From Schumannella sp. 10F1B-5-1 (lineage in GTDB: Bacteria > Actinomycetota > Actinomycetes > Actinomycetales > Microbacteriaceae), in the NCBI RefSeq assembly GCF_006517535.1, contig NZ_VHQH01000002.1:1-64000 (forward strand): a stretch of 64,000 nucleotides of DNA. Reading direction: 5' to 3'. Of the stretch, positions 29,061 to 38,134 are shown one piece after another. Below the pieces are notes generated by a model. The model searched no databases, was not told where the DNA came from, and saw only the letters and a program-made list of their open reading frames with translations. Made by a program: the position numbers and the translations under genes. How positions within the stretch are numbered: the stretch's first letter is position 1; each line of letters starts with the position of its first letter.

Positions 29061-29927
29061 GTGGTCGACGACGCCGAGCAGCAGTCCGGCACGCCCCTGC
29101 CCGACGGTCTCCACCTGCCTGCCGAGCTCCCCCTCACCGGCGGCAACGCGAGCGCCGGCGTCGTGCGGCTCGGCGACACGGTGCGCAAGCCCTGGCTGCC
29201 GGGCACGCCGGCCGTGCACGAGCTGCTGCGCGTGCTCGCCACCGCAGACCCGGCGCTGCGACTCCCCGTGCCCGGCGAGCCGCCCCGGGATGCCACGGGG
29301 CGCCAGGTGCTCGCCTTCCTGCCCGGCGAGCTGGCGATGCTGCGCCCGCCGATGACGACGCCCGAACTGCACGGTGTCGGCGCGCTGATCCGCCGCATCC
29401 ACGACGCGAGCCCGACCCCGGATCAGTGGATGTCGGCCGGGCGTCCCGACTTCGACCCGCCTCTGCTGCCGGCGCACGACCGCCACGGCGCCCCCGCAGC
29501 GCCCGACCTGATCGGGCACCACGACCTGGCCCCGTGGAATCTCGTCGTCGACGAGGGCGCCGACCCCGCACATCCGCGGTTCGCGTTCATCGACTGGAAC
29601 GGCGCCGGCCCGACGACCCGCGCCTGGGAGCTCGCCTACGCGCTCCCCGCGTTCGCTGTCGCGGCGCCCGACTCGGAGCCGGCCGTGCTGGCTCCGCGCA
29701 TGCGCGCCCTGCTCGACGGCTACGACGCCGCACCCGAGCTGCGCGGGATCGCCGTCGACCTGCTCGCCCCGCGCGCCGCCGCGATGCACGCCCTGCTCCG
29801 CGACGCCCACCGCGACGGCGTCGAGCCCTGGGGCTCGATGTTCGCCTCAGGCCACGGCGCCCACTGGCGCGGCGTCGCCGACCTGCTCGCCGCCCACCCC
29901 GACGAGTGGATGCGCGCCCTCGTCTAG
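29061..29927 (+). CDS. Aminoglycoside phosphotransferase-family kinase
   Basis: A 288-residue protein of the APH/choline-kinase fold. The catalytic loop is IGHHDLAPWNLV (H-x-D-x-x-x-x-N) and the metal-binding motif is FIDWNGAG, so it should be an active small-molecule kinase using ATP. The N-terminal lobe is short and lacks a clear P-loop-like glycine strand, as is common in this family. The substrate cannot be told from sequence: drug, sugar alcohol or homoserine are all possible. A GTG start at 29061 is used without a convincing ribosome site. The 3' end overlaps the convergent DtxR-type gene by four bases at a shared CTAG. Confidence 0.85.
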   Translation: MVDDAEQQSGTPLPDGLHLPAELPLTGGNASAGVVRLGDTVRKPWLPGTPAVHELLRVLATADPALRLPVPGEPPRDATGRQVLAFLPGELAMLRPPMTTPELHGVGALIRRIHDASPTPDQWMSAGRPDFDPPLLPAHDRHGAPAAPDLIGHHDLAPWNLVVDEGADPAHPRFAFIDWNGAGPTTRAWELAYALPAFAVAAPDSEPAVLAPRMRALLDGYDAAPELRGIAVDLLAPRAAAMHALLRDAHRDGVEPWGSMFASGHGAHWRGVADLLAAHPDEWMRALV

Positions 29928-30673
29928 AGAGGCAGAGCCCGGATCGAGTCGGCGGCCGTCGCGCTGAGCTCGAGCTCACCTCCCGCGTTCGCGGAACCGG
30001 CGCCGGCCGGACCCGTCGCAGCCCCGCCCGAGCCCGCAGCCCCGCCCGCGTGCCGCACCCGCATCGCCCCGCTCGCATCCATCGCCGTGACGACCACGAG
30101 CTCGGTGCCGACGGCGACGCCCTTCTCGCTCAGGTAGCGCAGCACCTCGGGGTGGCGGTCGGCGACGCGTACGACGCGCACGCGCACCCCCGATCCCACC
30201 GCCGCGAGCGTCGGCGCGTCGGCGAAGGGGATGCTGCCGTCGCGGCCCGGGATCGGGTCGCCGTGCGGGTCGGCGGCCGGGTGCCCGAGCTCGGCGTCCA
30301 TCGCGTCGAGCACGAGGTCGCTCACGGCGTGCTCGAGGCGGTCGGCCTCGTCGTGCACCTCGTCCCACCCGAGTCCGAGGCGCTGCACGAGATAGGTCTC
30401 GATGATGCGATGCCGGCGCACGACCCGGGTCGCGATCGCGCGGCCCGCATCCGTCAGCTGGATCGAGCCGTAGGGCTCGTACTCGATGAGCGCGTCGCGG
30501 GCGAGCTTCTTGAGGTTCGCCGAGACCGTCGACGGGGTCACGCCGAGCCGCGCCGCGAGGTCGGTCGTGGTGGGCCGGTCACCCGGCCACTCGTAGGCCT
30601 TCCAGACGTTGGTGAGGTAGTCCTCCTCCATCCGGCTGGGCTCGCGGTCGAAGGCCGGCGCGTCGCTCGTCAT
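29924..30673 (-). CDS. DtxR/MntR-family metal-dependent repressor
   Basis: A 249-residue regulator. An N-terminal winged HTH (RMEEDYLTNVWKAYEW, then TDLAARLGVTPSTVSANLKKL) is followed by a helical metal-binding and dimerisation domain with HRIIETYLVQRLG and DEADRLEHAVSD, whose His and Glu residues match the DtxR family metal sites. The C-terminus holds an SH3/FeoA-like domain interrupted by a Gly/Ala-rich insert near residues 210-230. It is the second gene of a unit with the CaCA exchanger (4-base overlap), so it probably responds to Mn(II) or Fe(II) and controls that exchanger (inference). Confidence 0.88.
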   Translation of the reverse strand: MTSDAPAFDREPSRMEEDYLTNVWKAYEWPGDRPTTTDLAARLGVTPSTVSANLKKLARDALIEYEPYGSIQLTDAGRAIATRVVRRHRIIETYLVQRLGLGWDEVHDEADRLEHAVSDLVLDAMDAELGHPAADPHGDPIPGRDGSIPFADAPTLAAVGSGVRVRVVRVADRHPEVLRYLSEKGVAVGTELVVVTAMDASGAMRVRHAGGAAGSGGAATGPAGAGSANAGGELELSATAADSIRALPL

Positions 30674-32055
30674 CGATCGGATGCTACTGCCGACGTCGCC
30701 GGCGTCGACGCGCCGCCCGCCGCATCCACGCCGCTGTCGGCATCCGCGCCGCTGCCACCCGCTCCCGCCGCCCCACCGCCGCTCGCGGCCTGCCCCCGCC
30801 GGAACGGCGCCGCCAGCGTCGGCAGGATGTCACGGCGATGCACGATCAGCGCTCCGACGGCGATCACCAGGTGGATGACGCTCAGCACATAGCGCCCGCC
30901 CTCGTCGGCCACGAAGAACTGCACTGCGAACAGGCCGGCGAGCGCCGCCGCCGACCACCAGTGGAAGCGCAGGGCCAGGATGATCGCCACGCCCATCACC
31001 GTCTGGCTCGCGGTGAGCACGAACTCCTCGATCTGGCGCGCATCCAGCTCGAGAGCCCATCCGCCGCCGCCGAGCCCGTGAGCGACCGGCAGCGAGCCGA
31101 CGAGCAGGCTCCACTGGTTGACCTTCGACGCGATCAGGGTGCCGATCGCGGCGCCGCCCATGCCGCGCAGCGCGAACATCGTCGCGACGATGAACTCGGG
31201 CGCCTCGGAGGCGAGCGGCGCGAGCCACTGCACGAGGAAGTAGCTGTCGATGCCGAGCGACGAGCCCGACGAGACGAGCGCCTCGGCGAAGGGCTCCGCC
31301 GAGCTCAGGATGATCGCGGCCGACACGACGAACAGGGCGATCACGGTCGCGCGGCGCGCGCGGGTCGGCATCTCGGCGATGAGCGCAGCCCCGCCGACGA
31401 ACTCCTCGGTGCCAGCTCCCCCCTCACCGTCGTCGTCGCCGTGCGTCTGGCTCGCCCGCCAGAGGTAGAGGCCGAAGACGACCACGAGCAGCACGCCGAG
31501 CCAGATCGGGATGGTGCCGAGCAGCGGGATCGCGAACGCGGCGATCGCGAGCAGCGCCAGGAATCCGATGTCGAGGCGGTTCTCCTTCGGAAGTTCGAGG
31601 GCGTGGGATGCGCGGGGGTGCGCCATCGCGGATCCGCCCGTCGCTCCGGCCCCGAGCGCCGCCTTCGTCGTCATCCGCCGCGCGACCAGCAGCGCGACAA
31701 TCACGACGAGCGGCCAGCCGAAGCCGAGCAGCAGCCGGTTCGACCCGGTCATGTTCGCGGCGGCGTACTGCGCGTACTCGGGCTCGGATCCGGAGCGGAA
31801 GGCGTAGAACAGGTCGACCGCGTACTCGGGCAGCACGGCGATGAAGGCGAGGATCGCGATCGCGAGCGCGCCCGAGATGTCCTTCTGGGCGGCCTCGGCG
31901 GCCCAGGCCAGGATGAACGCGGCCGCGACGACCGCGGCGCCGAAGACGAGCAGGTCGACGACCGGGTCGGGTCGGAAGCCGGTGATGCGGAACACGATCG
32001 CGGGGGCGGCGATCAGCAGGCAGAGCGCGATGCGGCGGATGAGCGCGGCAGGCAT
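30670..32055 (-). CDS. CaCA-family cation exchanger, possibly a metal exporter
   Basis: A 461-residue membrane protein with about ten helices. It has the two inverted alpha-repeat motifs of the Ca2+/cation antiporter family: VLPEYAVDLFYAFRSG with ANMTGSNRLL in the first half, and SEAPEFIVATMFALRG with GTLIASKVNQWSL in the second. The central loop is acidic (GDDDGEGGAGTEE). The C-terminal 35 residues are Ala/Gly/Ser-rich. Family members exchange Na+ or H+ for Ca2+ or other divalent cations. The coupled DtxR-type gene raises the possibility of manganese or iron export. No yybP-ykoY riboswitch features were found upstream. Confidence 0.85.
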   Translation of the reverse strand: MPAALIRRIALCLLIAAPAIVFRITGFRPDPVVDLLVFGAAVVAAAFILAWAAEAAQKDISGALAIAILAFIAVLPEYAVDLFYAFRSGSEPEYAQYAAANMTGSNRLLLGFGWPLVVIVALLVARRMTTKAALGAGATGGSAMAHPRASHALELPKENRLDIGFLALLAIAAFAIPLLGTIPIWLGVLLVVVFGLYLWRASQTHGDDDGEGGAGTEEFVGGAALIAEMPTRARRATVIALFVVSAAIILSSAEPFAEALVSSGSSLGIDSYFLVQWLAPLASEAPEFIVATMFALRGMGGAAIGTLIASKVNQWSLLVGSLPVAHGLGGGGWALELDARQIEEFVLTASQTVMGVAIILALRFHWWSAAALAGLFAVQFFVADEGGRYVLSVIHLVIAVGALIVHRRDILPTLAAPFRRGQAASGGGAAGAGGSGADADSGVDAAGGASTPATSAVASDR

Positions 32056-32143
32056 GAGGGATCCCTTTCCGGATGCGCACCATCCCGGCGTTCATCCTCA
32101 GCGACCCTGTCGCGACGGGATCGGGTGTGTCGACGCGTATCTC

Positions 32144-32165
32144 GGTGTTGGACGTCTCCAACACC
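32144..32165. promoter_or_regulatory. Perfect palindrome (probable operator)
   Basis: Arms GGTGTTGGA and TCCAACACC are exact complements around CGTC. The site lies 88 bases upstream of the exchanger start and 20 bases before the -35 element of the exporter promoter, so it could serve either gene. It does not match the classic DtxR or MntR box closely, so the binding protein is undecided (the local DtxR-type or TetR-type regulator are candidates). Confidence 0.55.
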
Positions 32166-32177
32166 CGTCGCCTTGAT

Positions 32178-32225
32178 TTGCACTTGACGCAATCTTGCAG
32201 GCGCGTAATATTGCACCGCTTGCAA
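32178..32225 (+). promoter_or_regulatory. Sigma-70-type promoter with four TTGCA repeats, for the MFS exporter
   Basis: TTGACG at 32184-32189 and TAATAT at 32206-32211 are separated by 16 bases, close to the housekeeping consensus and notable in this GC-rich DNA. TTGCA occurs at 32178, 32195, 32211 and 32220, so repeats flank and overlap the promoter. The arrangement suggests repression by a protein that covers the promoter, most simply the TetR-type protein encoded downstream. The expected transcript has a leader of about 160 bases before the GTG start at 32377. Confidence 0.65.
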
Positions 32226-32376
32226 AAAGCCTCAGGGCTCGAACGCGAGCACCCCACTCCGCCAACGTCGGCGCCCCGGAACGCCGACCAGCGGATGCTG
32301 ACGACGCGCCGGAGCGCCCCACTCGCGCTCCTCATCCACCGCGGCACCCGCCGCACCGCGTCGAAGGACCGAAACC

Positions 32377-34335
32377 GTGTCATCCACCACCGCGACCGCC
32401 TCGGCGTCGCCCGCATCGAGCCCCGCGTCCGGCGGATCGCCGATCATGACCCACCGGCAGATCCTGCTGGTCATCTACGGCCTCATGGCCGGCATGTTCC
32501 TGTCGTCGCTCGACCAGACCATCGTCGGCACGGCCATCCGCACCATCGGCGACGACCTGCACGGCCTCGACCAGCAGGCCTGGGTCACCACGGCCTACCT
32601 GATCACGTCGACCATCGCGACGCCGATCTACGGCAAGCTCAGCGACCTCTTCGGCCGTCGCCCGCTCTACATCTTCGGCATCGGCGTGTTCCTGGTCGGC
32701 TCGCTGCTGGCGACCTTCTCGACCTCGATGCTCGAGCTCGCCGGCTTCCGCGCGATCCAGGGCATCGGCGCGGGTGCGCTCATGTCGCTGCCGCTCGCGA
32801 TCATGGGCGACATCCTCGCCCCGCGCGAGCGCGCCAAGTACCAGGGCTACTTCCTGGCGACCTTCGCGATCTCGAGCGTCATCGGCCCGCTCGTCGGCGG
32901 CCTGTTCGCCGGCGCGAGCCAGATCCTGTTCATCGACGGATGGCGCTGGGTCTTCCTGATCAACCTGCCGATCGGCATCATCGCGCTGGTCATGGTGCTC
33001 GCGTTCCTGCACCTGCCGAAGTTCGCCAAGCACGGCAAGCCGCGCATCGACTGGTGGGGCGCCACCGCGGTCATCGTCACCCTGGTGCCGCTGCTGCTGG
33101 TCGCCGAGCAGGGCCGCACCTGGGGCTGGACCTCGCCCGGCGCGATCGCCTGCTACGCCATCGGCGCCGTCGGCCTGGTCGCGTTCATCGTGATCGAGTC
33201 GCTCATGAAGGACGACGCGATCATCCCGCTGCGCCTCTTCCGCTCGGGCACCTTCTCGATGGCCACGATCATGGGCGTGCTGGTCGGCTTCGGGATGTTC
33301 GGCGTCATGCTCAGCGTGCCGCTCTACCTGCAGATCGTGATCGGCCTGTCGCCGACCGAGTCGGGCTTCGCGATGATCCCGATGGTCGCCGGGCTCATGA
33401 CCGCGGCGATGGTGTCCGGCCAGATCATGTCGCGCACCGGCCACTACCGCATCTTCCCCACGACCGGCACGGCGTTCGCGTCGATCGGCTTCCTCATCCT
33501 GACCTTCATGACGGTCGACCGTCCGCTGTGGTTCCTGCTGATCGCGCTGTTCGTGATCGGACTCGGCCTCGGCCAGCTCATGCAGACGCTGACCCTGGCC
33601 AGCCAGAACTCCGTGGCGCCGCACCAGATGGGCGTCGCCACCAGCGCCTCCACGTTCTTCCGTCAGATCGGCGGAACGCTCGGCACGGCGATCATGCTCT
33701 CGGTGCTGTTCTCGGTGCTGCCGGGCAACATCGTCACGACCATGGAGAACAAGGCCACGCTCAGCAGCGCGCTGGATGCGGCCCTCGACCCCGCGGTCGC
33801 CGACAAGCCCGCGAACGCCGCCATCATGAAGCAGCTGTGGACGCCGATCGTCGACCCGATCCAGGCGAACATCCAGAAGCAGCTGGATGCCGCATCCGCT
33901 CAGGCCGCCGGCGCACCCGAGTCGGTGCTCGAGGGCATCGCCGACAAGGCGCACGCCAGCGTGATCGACGGCAGGATCGCGGTGGACTGGGCCGACGACG
34001 CGGAGCGCGCGTACTGGGTCGACCAGCTCACGCCCGAGATCTCGAAGCAGCTCGCGAAGAACGACTCGAACGCCTCGTCGGCGTCGAGCGACTCGACCAG
34101 CGACACCTCGTTCCTCACCGGAGCGGACGCGCGTCTCACGGCGCCGTTCCTGAAGGGCTTCAACGCCTCGACCGTGGTGATCTACTGGGTGGCCTTCGCC
34201 GACATGGTGCTGGCGTTCATCCTGTCGCTGTTCTTCAAGGCGCCGCCGCTGCGCAACCAGTCGGCGCTGCAGGAGCGCGCCGACAGCGCCGGCGTCACGC
34301 CGACCGGCACGATCCAGGTCGCCCAGCCGGCCTGA
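32377..34335 (+). CDS. DHA2-family (14-TM) MFS multidrug exporter
   Basis: A 652-residue protein from a GTG with AAGGA nine bases upstream. It has 14 predicted membrane helices and the DHA2 signatures: motif D1 LDQTIVGTAIRTIGDDL in helix 1, motif A GKLSDLFGRRP, and motif C-like ISSVIGPLVGGLF. A large insert of about 150 residues before the last helix (roughly 460-600; Ala/Asp/Ser-rich, helical) is longer than in typical EmrB/LfrA proteins and is probably external. It is expected to export cationic or lipophilic drugs with protons. A TetR-type gene follows on the same strand, and a strong promoter with operator-like repeats precedes it. Confidence 0.92.
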   Translation: MSSTTATASASPASSPASGGSPIMTHRQILLVIYGLMAGMFLSSLDQTIVGTAIRTIGDDLHGLDQQAWVTTAYLITSTIATPIYGKLSDLFGRRPLYIFGIGVFLVGSLLATFSTSMLELAGFRAIQGIGAGALMSLPLAIMGDILAPRERAKYQGYFLATFAISSVIGPLVGGLFAGASQILFIDGWRWVFLINLPIGIIALVMVLAFLHLPKFAKHGKPRIDWWGATAVIVTLVPLLLVAEQGRTWGWTSPGAIACYAIGAVGLVAFIVIESLMKDDAIIPLRLFRSGTFSMATIMGVLVGFGMFGVMLSVPLYLQIVIGLSPTESGFAMIPMVAGLMTAAMVSGQIMSRTGHYRIFPTTGTAFASIGFLILTFMTVDRPLWFLLIALFVIGLGLGQLMQTLTLASQNSVAPHQMGVATSASTFFRQIGGTLGTAIMLSVLFSVLPGNIVTTMENKATLSSALDAALDPAVADKPANAAIMKQLWTPIVDPIQANIQKQLDAASAQAAGAPESVLEGIADKAHASVIDGRIAVDWADDAERAYWVDQLTPEISKQLAKNDSNASSASSDSTSDTSFLTGADARLTAPFLKGFNASTVVIYWVAFADMVLAFILSLFFKAPPLRNQSALQERADSAGVTPTGTIQVAQPA

Positions 34336-34387
34336 GCCGGTGCTGCCCGGTCGGCCTCGTGTCGACGGGGCAGCACGACCGGTCCGA

Positions 34388-34429
34388 CCCGGCGGGGCGG
34401 CATCACGACACGGATGCCGCCCCGCCGGG
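34388..34429 (+). terminator. Long GC-rich hairpin after the MFS exporter
   Basis: Perfect 17-bp arms (34388-34404 and 34413-34429) with an 8-base loop and no T tract. A second, weaker hairpin (GTGCTGCCC at 34340 pairing with GGGCAGCAC at 34368) precedes it. Together they probably end the exporter transcript before the TetR-type gene, or attenuate read-through. Confidence 0.7.
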
Positions 34430-34474
34430 GCCGGATCACCTAGCCTGACCCCCAGCCCGACCTCCCGAGAAGCC

Positions 34475-35101
34475 ATGAGCAGCACCGACACCTCCCCCGC
34501 CGCCGCACCGGCCGCCGCGTCGCCCGGCGACGCCGCCGACTCCCTGCGCGAGCGCAAGAAGGCGCAGACGCGGCAGGCGATCCACGAGGCGGCGCTGCGG
34601 CTGATCGAGCAGCACGGCCTCGAGGCGACCACGATCGAGCAGATCTGCGCCGAGGCCGAGGTGTCGCCGCGCACCTTCTTCAACTACTTCCCGTCGAAGC
34701 CGGCCGCCGCGCTCGACCTGCCCGAGCGCATCATCGACCCCGGAACCCTCGACCGCTTCCGCGCCGCGACCGGCGACCTGGTGCCGGCGCTCTGCTCGCT
34801 CATCATCGACATGGGCGCCGCCGGGCCGAAGCGCGCCCGCATGAAGGAGCTCGTCATCCGCCGCCCCGAGCTGGTGCCGCCGCTGTCGCAGTGGATGACC
34901 GGCCTGCGCGGCGACCTCGTCGACCTCGCGGCCGAGCGCGCGGCGTCGCGCGAGCAGGCCGAGCTCGCGGTCACGCTCGTCATGGCCGCACTCGGCTTCG
35001 TGCTGCACCACGAGGAGCAGGACGACGACGCGCCCCTCGCCGTGCGGCTGCGCGCGGCGATCGACCGCCTCGTCGCGGTCAACACGGCGTCGCTGGCCTG
35101 A
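34475..35101 (+). CDS. TetR-family transcriptional regulator
   Basis: A 208-residue protein. After a 20-residue Ala/Pro tail comes a classic TetR DNA-binding domain: RKKAQTRQAIHEAALRLIEQ, then TIEQICAEAEVSPRTFFNYFPSK. The ligand-binding part is helical and ends in an acidic patch (EEQDDD). It is encoded directly downstream of the DHA2 exporter and is the most likely repressor of that gene, induced by an exported compound. It has its own short upstream region after the terminator hairpin, so it may also be transcribed separately. Confidence 0.9.
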   Translation: MSSTDTSPAAAPAAASPGDAADSLRERKKAQTRQAIHEAALRLIEQHGLEATTIEQICAEAEVSPRTFFNYFPSKPAAALDLPERIIDPGTLDRFRAATGDLVPALCSLIIDMGAAGPKRARMKELVIRRPELVPPLSQWMTGLRGDLVDLAAERAASREQAELAVTLVMAALGFVLHHEEQDDDAPLAVRLRAAIDRLVAVNTASLA

Positions 35102-35174
35102 GCGGGCGCCGCGCATCCACGCCCCACGCCCTCGCCCGACGCCCCCGCTCGGCAGAGCCGGCCGCGCGCGCTGC

Positions 35175-35231
35175 CGAGATGTCGGAGATGTCTCGCCCGG
35201 GCGGCGTGTCCCGTGCATCTCCGACATCTCG
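35175..35231. repeat. Intergenic hairpin with 16-bp perfect arms
   Basis: CGAGATGTCGGAGATG (35175-35190) pairs exactly with 35216-35231 around a 25-base centre that contains GGCGTGTC followed by GTGCA. The same centre occurs in other intergenic hairpins of this window whose arms have different sequences. It may act as a terminator after the TetR-type gene, or be a repeat element. Confidence 0.75.
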
Positions 35232-35256
35232 CGGGAGCGCGGGCTAGCGTGACGGC

Positions 35257-36360
35257 GTGACCGACGCCCCCGCTCCCGAGCCCGCCGACCCGGGCGAGTG
35301 GGTGGATGCGGATACCCGCCGCTGGACGATGCCCCGCGACTTCCCCGAGCGCTCGCGCCGCGATCTCGTCTGGCTGAGTCGGCGTCGGCCCGAGGTCGTG
35401 CGTCCCTCGGCGGCGCTGCTGCTCGCGGTCGTCGTGCTGGCCGCGGCCGCGGGAGCACTCGGCGCCGTCACGATCGCGTGGTCGCTGCTCGGCATCGGCG
35501 TGCTGGTGGCGCTCGGCCTCGCCGCGAGCGTGTCGTCGACGCCGCGCGACTTCGATCCCTTCGCCGGATCGACCTATCTGCTGCGCTTCACGCCGACGAG
35601 CATCGTGATCACCGCGCCCGGGTCGACGCTCGAGCTCGACGTCGCCGGTCTGACGCGGGCGCGCACCCACGGCGAGGTCGCCGAGCTCGTGACGACCGTG
35701 CCCCGCGTCGCTCCGGTCGTGCCGGCGCCGCTGCTCGCGGGCGGAGCGCTCGCCCGGCTGCGCGCGGCGATCGAGCACGGCGGCGACGCGACGGCGGCAC
35801 CCGCCGAGCCGTATCCGGTGACGCATCCGCTCGACGGCCTGCCGAGCGCGTTCCCGGTCGCCTCGACCCCGCCCGGCGGCCGGGGCGGCGCGTATGCCGC
35901 CGGTCGCGCCGCGCTGCGGTTCGCGACGAGTCCCGCGCCGCTCGTGATCGCCGGTGTCGCCGCGCTGCTGCTCGTGCTGCAGATCGCGACCGGCAGTCGC
36001 CTGCTCGGCGACTGGGCGCTGCCCTACGTGATCTTCTTCGCGGTCGCGCTGGCGGGAGCCGCCGGCGCCGCTGCGGTCGTCGGGCACCGGATGCGACGCA
36101 CCGGCCTGGTCACCTCGGTGCAGCTGCAGAGCGATCGCCTCGCCATCCGCACGGGCCCGATCGCGCGCACGATCCCGCTGGCGTTCATCACCGCGGTGCA
36201 GCGCGGCGACGGGGTCGTGCTCGTCCGCTCGCGTCCGCACGGCGAGTGGCGCAGCCTTCCCGCCGAGCTGTTCCCGCCCGAGGTGCTCGCCGCGCTCGTG
36301 CTGCGTGTCGAGGGCCAGCAGGGCCGCGCGGCCGGCCCCGGCGCCGGTCGGGTCGAGTAG
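35257..36360 (+). CDS. Membrane protein with YcxB/PH-like domains
   Basis: A 367-residue protein with two pairs of membrane helices (about 50-88 and 228-275), each pair followed by a small beta-rich cytosolic domain. The first (TYLLRFTPTSIVITAPGSTLELDVAGLTRAR) and the second (VTSVQLQSDRLAIRTGPIARTIPLAFITAV) share the pattern of YcxB-like or bacterial PH domains, so the protein looks like an internal duplication. I do not know a specific function. It stands alone between an intergenic hairpin and a short gene, in its own transcription unit. Confidence 0.7.
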   Translation: MTDAPAPEPADPGEWVDADTRRWTMPRDFPERSRRDLVWLSRRRPEVVRPSAALLLAVVVLAAAAGALGAVTIAWSLLGIGVLVALGLAASVSSTPRDFDPFAGSTYLLRFTPTSIVITAPGSTLELDVAGLTRARTHGEVAELVTTVPRVAPVVPAPLLAGGALARLRAAIEHGGDATAAPAEPYPVTHPLDGLPSAFPVASTPPGGRGGAYAAGRAALRFATSPAPLVIAGVAALLLVLQIATGSRLLGDWALPYVIFFAVALAGAAGAAAVVGHRMRRTGLVTSVQLQSDRLAIRTGPIARTIPLAFITAVQRGDGVVLVRSRPHGEWRSLPAELFPPEVLAALVLRVEGQQGRAAGPGAGRVE

Positions 36361-36538
36361 CCGGCGGGCCGCGCGCAGACGGGTGCGCGCACGGCCGGGC
36401 GGCGGGGTCGTACGGGGTTTCGGATGGAGCGGAGCGCCGACGCTCAGGACAGCTCTGGACTCGGGGTGATCCGCAACGCGCAACACCCCTCGCCGACCGC
36501 ACGGAATCGCGTTCATCTCGGCGTGCCATGATGCGCGC

Positions 36539-36736
36539 ATGACCACCGATTTCAATCGCGACGAGGCCATCAAGCAGGTGGCCGAGGGGCTGGCGAAGCG
36601 CTTCCCCGACCGTGACGCCGGAGAGCTGCAGCGGGTCGCGACCGAGGAGGTCGACAAGCTCGCGTCGCAGCCCGTCACCGACTACGTGATCGTGCTCGGC
36701 GAGCGCGCCGCGCGCAAGCGCCTCAAGGGCGACTGA
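36539..36736 (+). CDS. Small three-helix-bundle protein
   Basis: A 65-residue soluble protein, MTTDFNRDEAIKQVAEGLAK at the start, then helices with ELQRVATEEVDKL and VTDYVIVLGERAARKRL. The length and pattern fit the small 'three-helix bundle dimerization domain' proteins of actinobacteria. The function is unknown. The gene has its own ATG after a 178-base non-coding region in which no operator is clear; an imperfect hairpin at about 36367-36394 there could be the terminator of the upstream gene. Confidence 0.75.
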   Translation: MTTDFNRDEAIKQVAEGLAKRFPDRDAGELQRVATEEVDKLASQPVTDYVIVLGERAARKRLKGD

Positions 36737-36799
36737 CCCGCTCCTCGAAGCCCCGATGCGTCGTGAACCGATCTCTCGCGACCGCGTCGTGACCCGCCG

Positions 36800-38134
36800 A
36801 TGACCACCGCATCCGCCCCGCTCGCCCGCCGGCTGCGCCTCGGCGATGCCGTGCTCGTCGGGCTCGGCTCGATGATCGGCGCCGGCATCTTCGGCGTGTG
36901 GAGCCCGGTCGCGCGCACGGGCGTGGATGCGCCGCTCCTGCTCGTCGCCCTGATGCTGGCCGGCGCGGTCGCTCTGGCGAACGGGCTTTCGTCGGCGCAG
37001 CTCGCCGCGCAGTACCCGACCTCGGGCGGCGCCTATGTGCCGGCGCGCGAGCGGCTCGGCGCCTGGCCGGCGTTCCTCGCCGGGTGGTCGTTCGTGGTCG
37101 GCAAGACGGCAAGCTGTGCGGCGATGGCCGGCATCGCGGCGGCCTACGCGGTGCCGGAGGGGCCCTGGCGGCGTCCGCTCGCGGCGCTGATCGTGATCGC
37201 GGTGGTCGCGGTGAACCTGGGCGGAGTGACGCGCACGGCGCTGGCGGCGCGCATCCTGGTCGTCCCGGTGCTGCTCGTGCTGGTCGCCGTCGTCGTGGTG
37301 GCGGTCGCGAACGGGCCCGGCGCGGCGAGCGGCGGGCTGGTGACGACCGACGGCGCGGGGCAGGCCGTGGTCTACGTGGGCGGGATCCTCGACCCGGCGA
37401 CCGCGGGCGAGCCCGGGCCCTTCCCGCTGCTGTCGGCGGCGGGACTGCTGTTCTTCGCCTTCGCGGGCTACGCCCGCATCACGACGCTGGGCGAGGAGGT
37501 CGTCGACCCGCGGCGCACGATCCCCCGCGCCGTCGTGATCGCGCTGGCGGTCGTGATCGCGCTGTACGCGGCCGTCGCGGTAGCCCTGCCGCTCGCGCTG
37601 ACGCCATTCGGGATGCTCACGCGCGACCAGCCGCTGGCTGCCGCAGTGGCCCCGCTCGGCGCGGCGGCGCCGGTCGTGGTGTCGATCGCGGCGCTGCTCG
37701 CGTGTCTCGGCGCGCTGCTCTCGCTGCTCGCCGGCGTGAGCCGCACGGCACTCGCGATGGCCCGCACCGGCGACCTGCCGCATCCGCTCGCCCGGGTGGA
37801 TGCGCGCCGCTCGGTTCCCTGGGCGTCCGAGCTGGCCGTGGGCGCCGTCGTCGTGGTGCTGGTGCTGACGGTCGATCTGGGCGCGGTGATCGGGGTGTCG
37901 TCGTTCGCGGTGCTGCTCTACTACCTCGTCGCGAACCTCGCGGCGCTGACGCAGAGCGCGGGCGATCGTCTGGTGCCGCGCGCGGTGTCGGCGCTCGGCG
38001 CGATCGGCTGCCTGATGCTCGCTCTCACGCTGCCGTCCGTGTCGGTGATCGGCGGACTCGTGGTGCTCGCGGTCGGCGCGGGCGGCCGTCTGCTGGCCGG
38101 GGCCGTGGCTCGGGCGCGGCGCCCCCGTGCATGA
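36800..38134 (+). CDS. APC-family amino acid/polyamine permease
   Basis: A 444-residue protein with 12 predicted helices. The first contains GLGSMIGAGIFG, the substrate-binding break of APC transporters; YPTSGGAYV and the helix 6 region FFAFAGYARITTLGEEV with the following DPRRTIPRA are also family signatures. It should import (or exchange) an amino acid or amine with protons; the substrate is not predictable. It lies 63 bases after the small helical-bundle gene, without sign of co-regulation with the exopolysaccharide genes behind it. Confidence 0.9.
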   Translation: MTTASAPLARRLRLGDAVLVGLGSMIGAGIFGVWSPVARTGVDAPLLLVALMLAGAVALANGLSSAQLAAQYPTSGGAYVPARERLGAWPAFLAGWSFVVGKTASCAAMAGIAAAYAVPEGPWRRPLAALIVIAVVAVNLGGVTRTALAARILVVPVLLVLVAVVVVAVANGPGAASGGLVTTDGAGQAVVYVGGILDPATAGEPGPFPLLSAAGLLFFAFAGYARITTLGEEVVDPRRTIPRAVVIALAVVIALYAAVAVALPLALTPFGMLTRDQPLAAAVAPLGAAAPVVVSIAALLACLGALLSLLAGVSRTALAMARTGDLPHPLARVDARRSVPWASELAVGAVVVVLVLTVDLGAVIGVSSFAVLLYYLVANLAALTQSAGDRLVPRAVSALGAIGCLMLALTLPSVSVIGGLVVLAVGAGGRLLAGAVARARRPRA

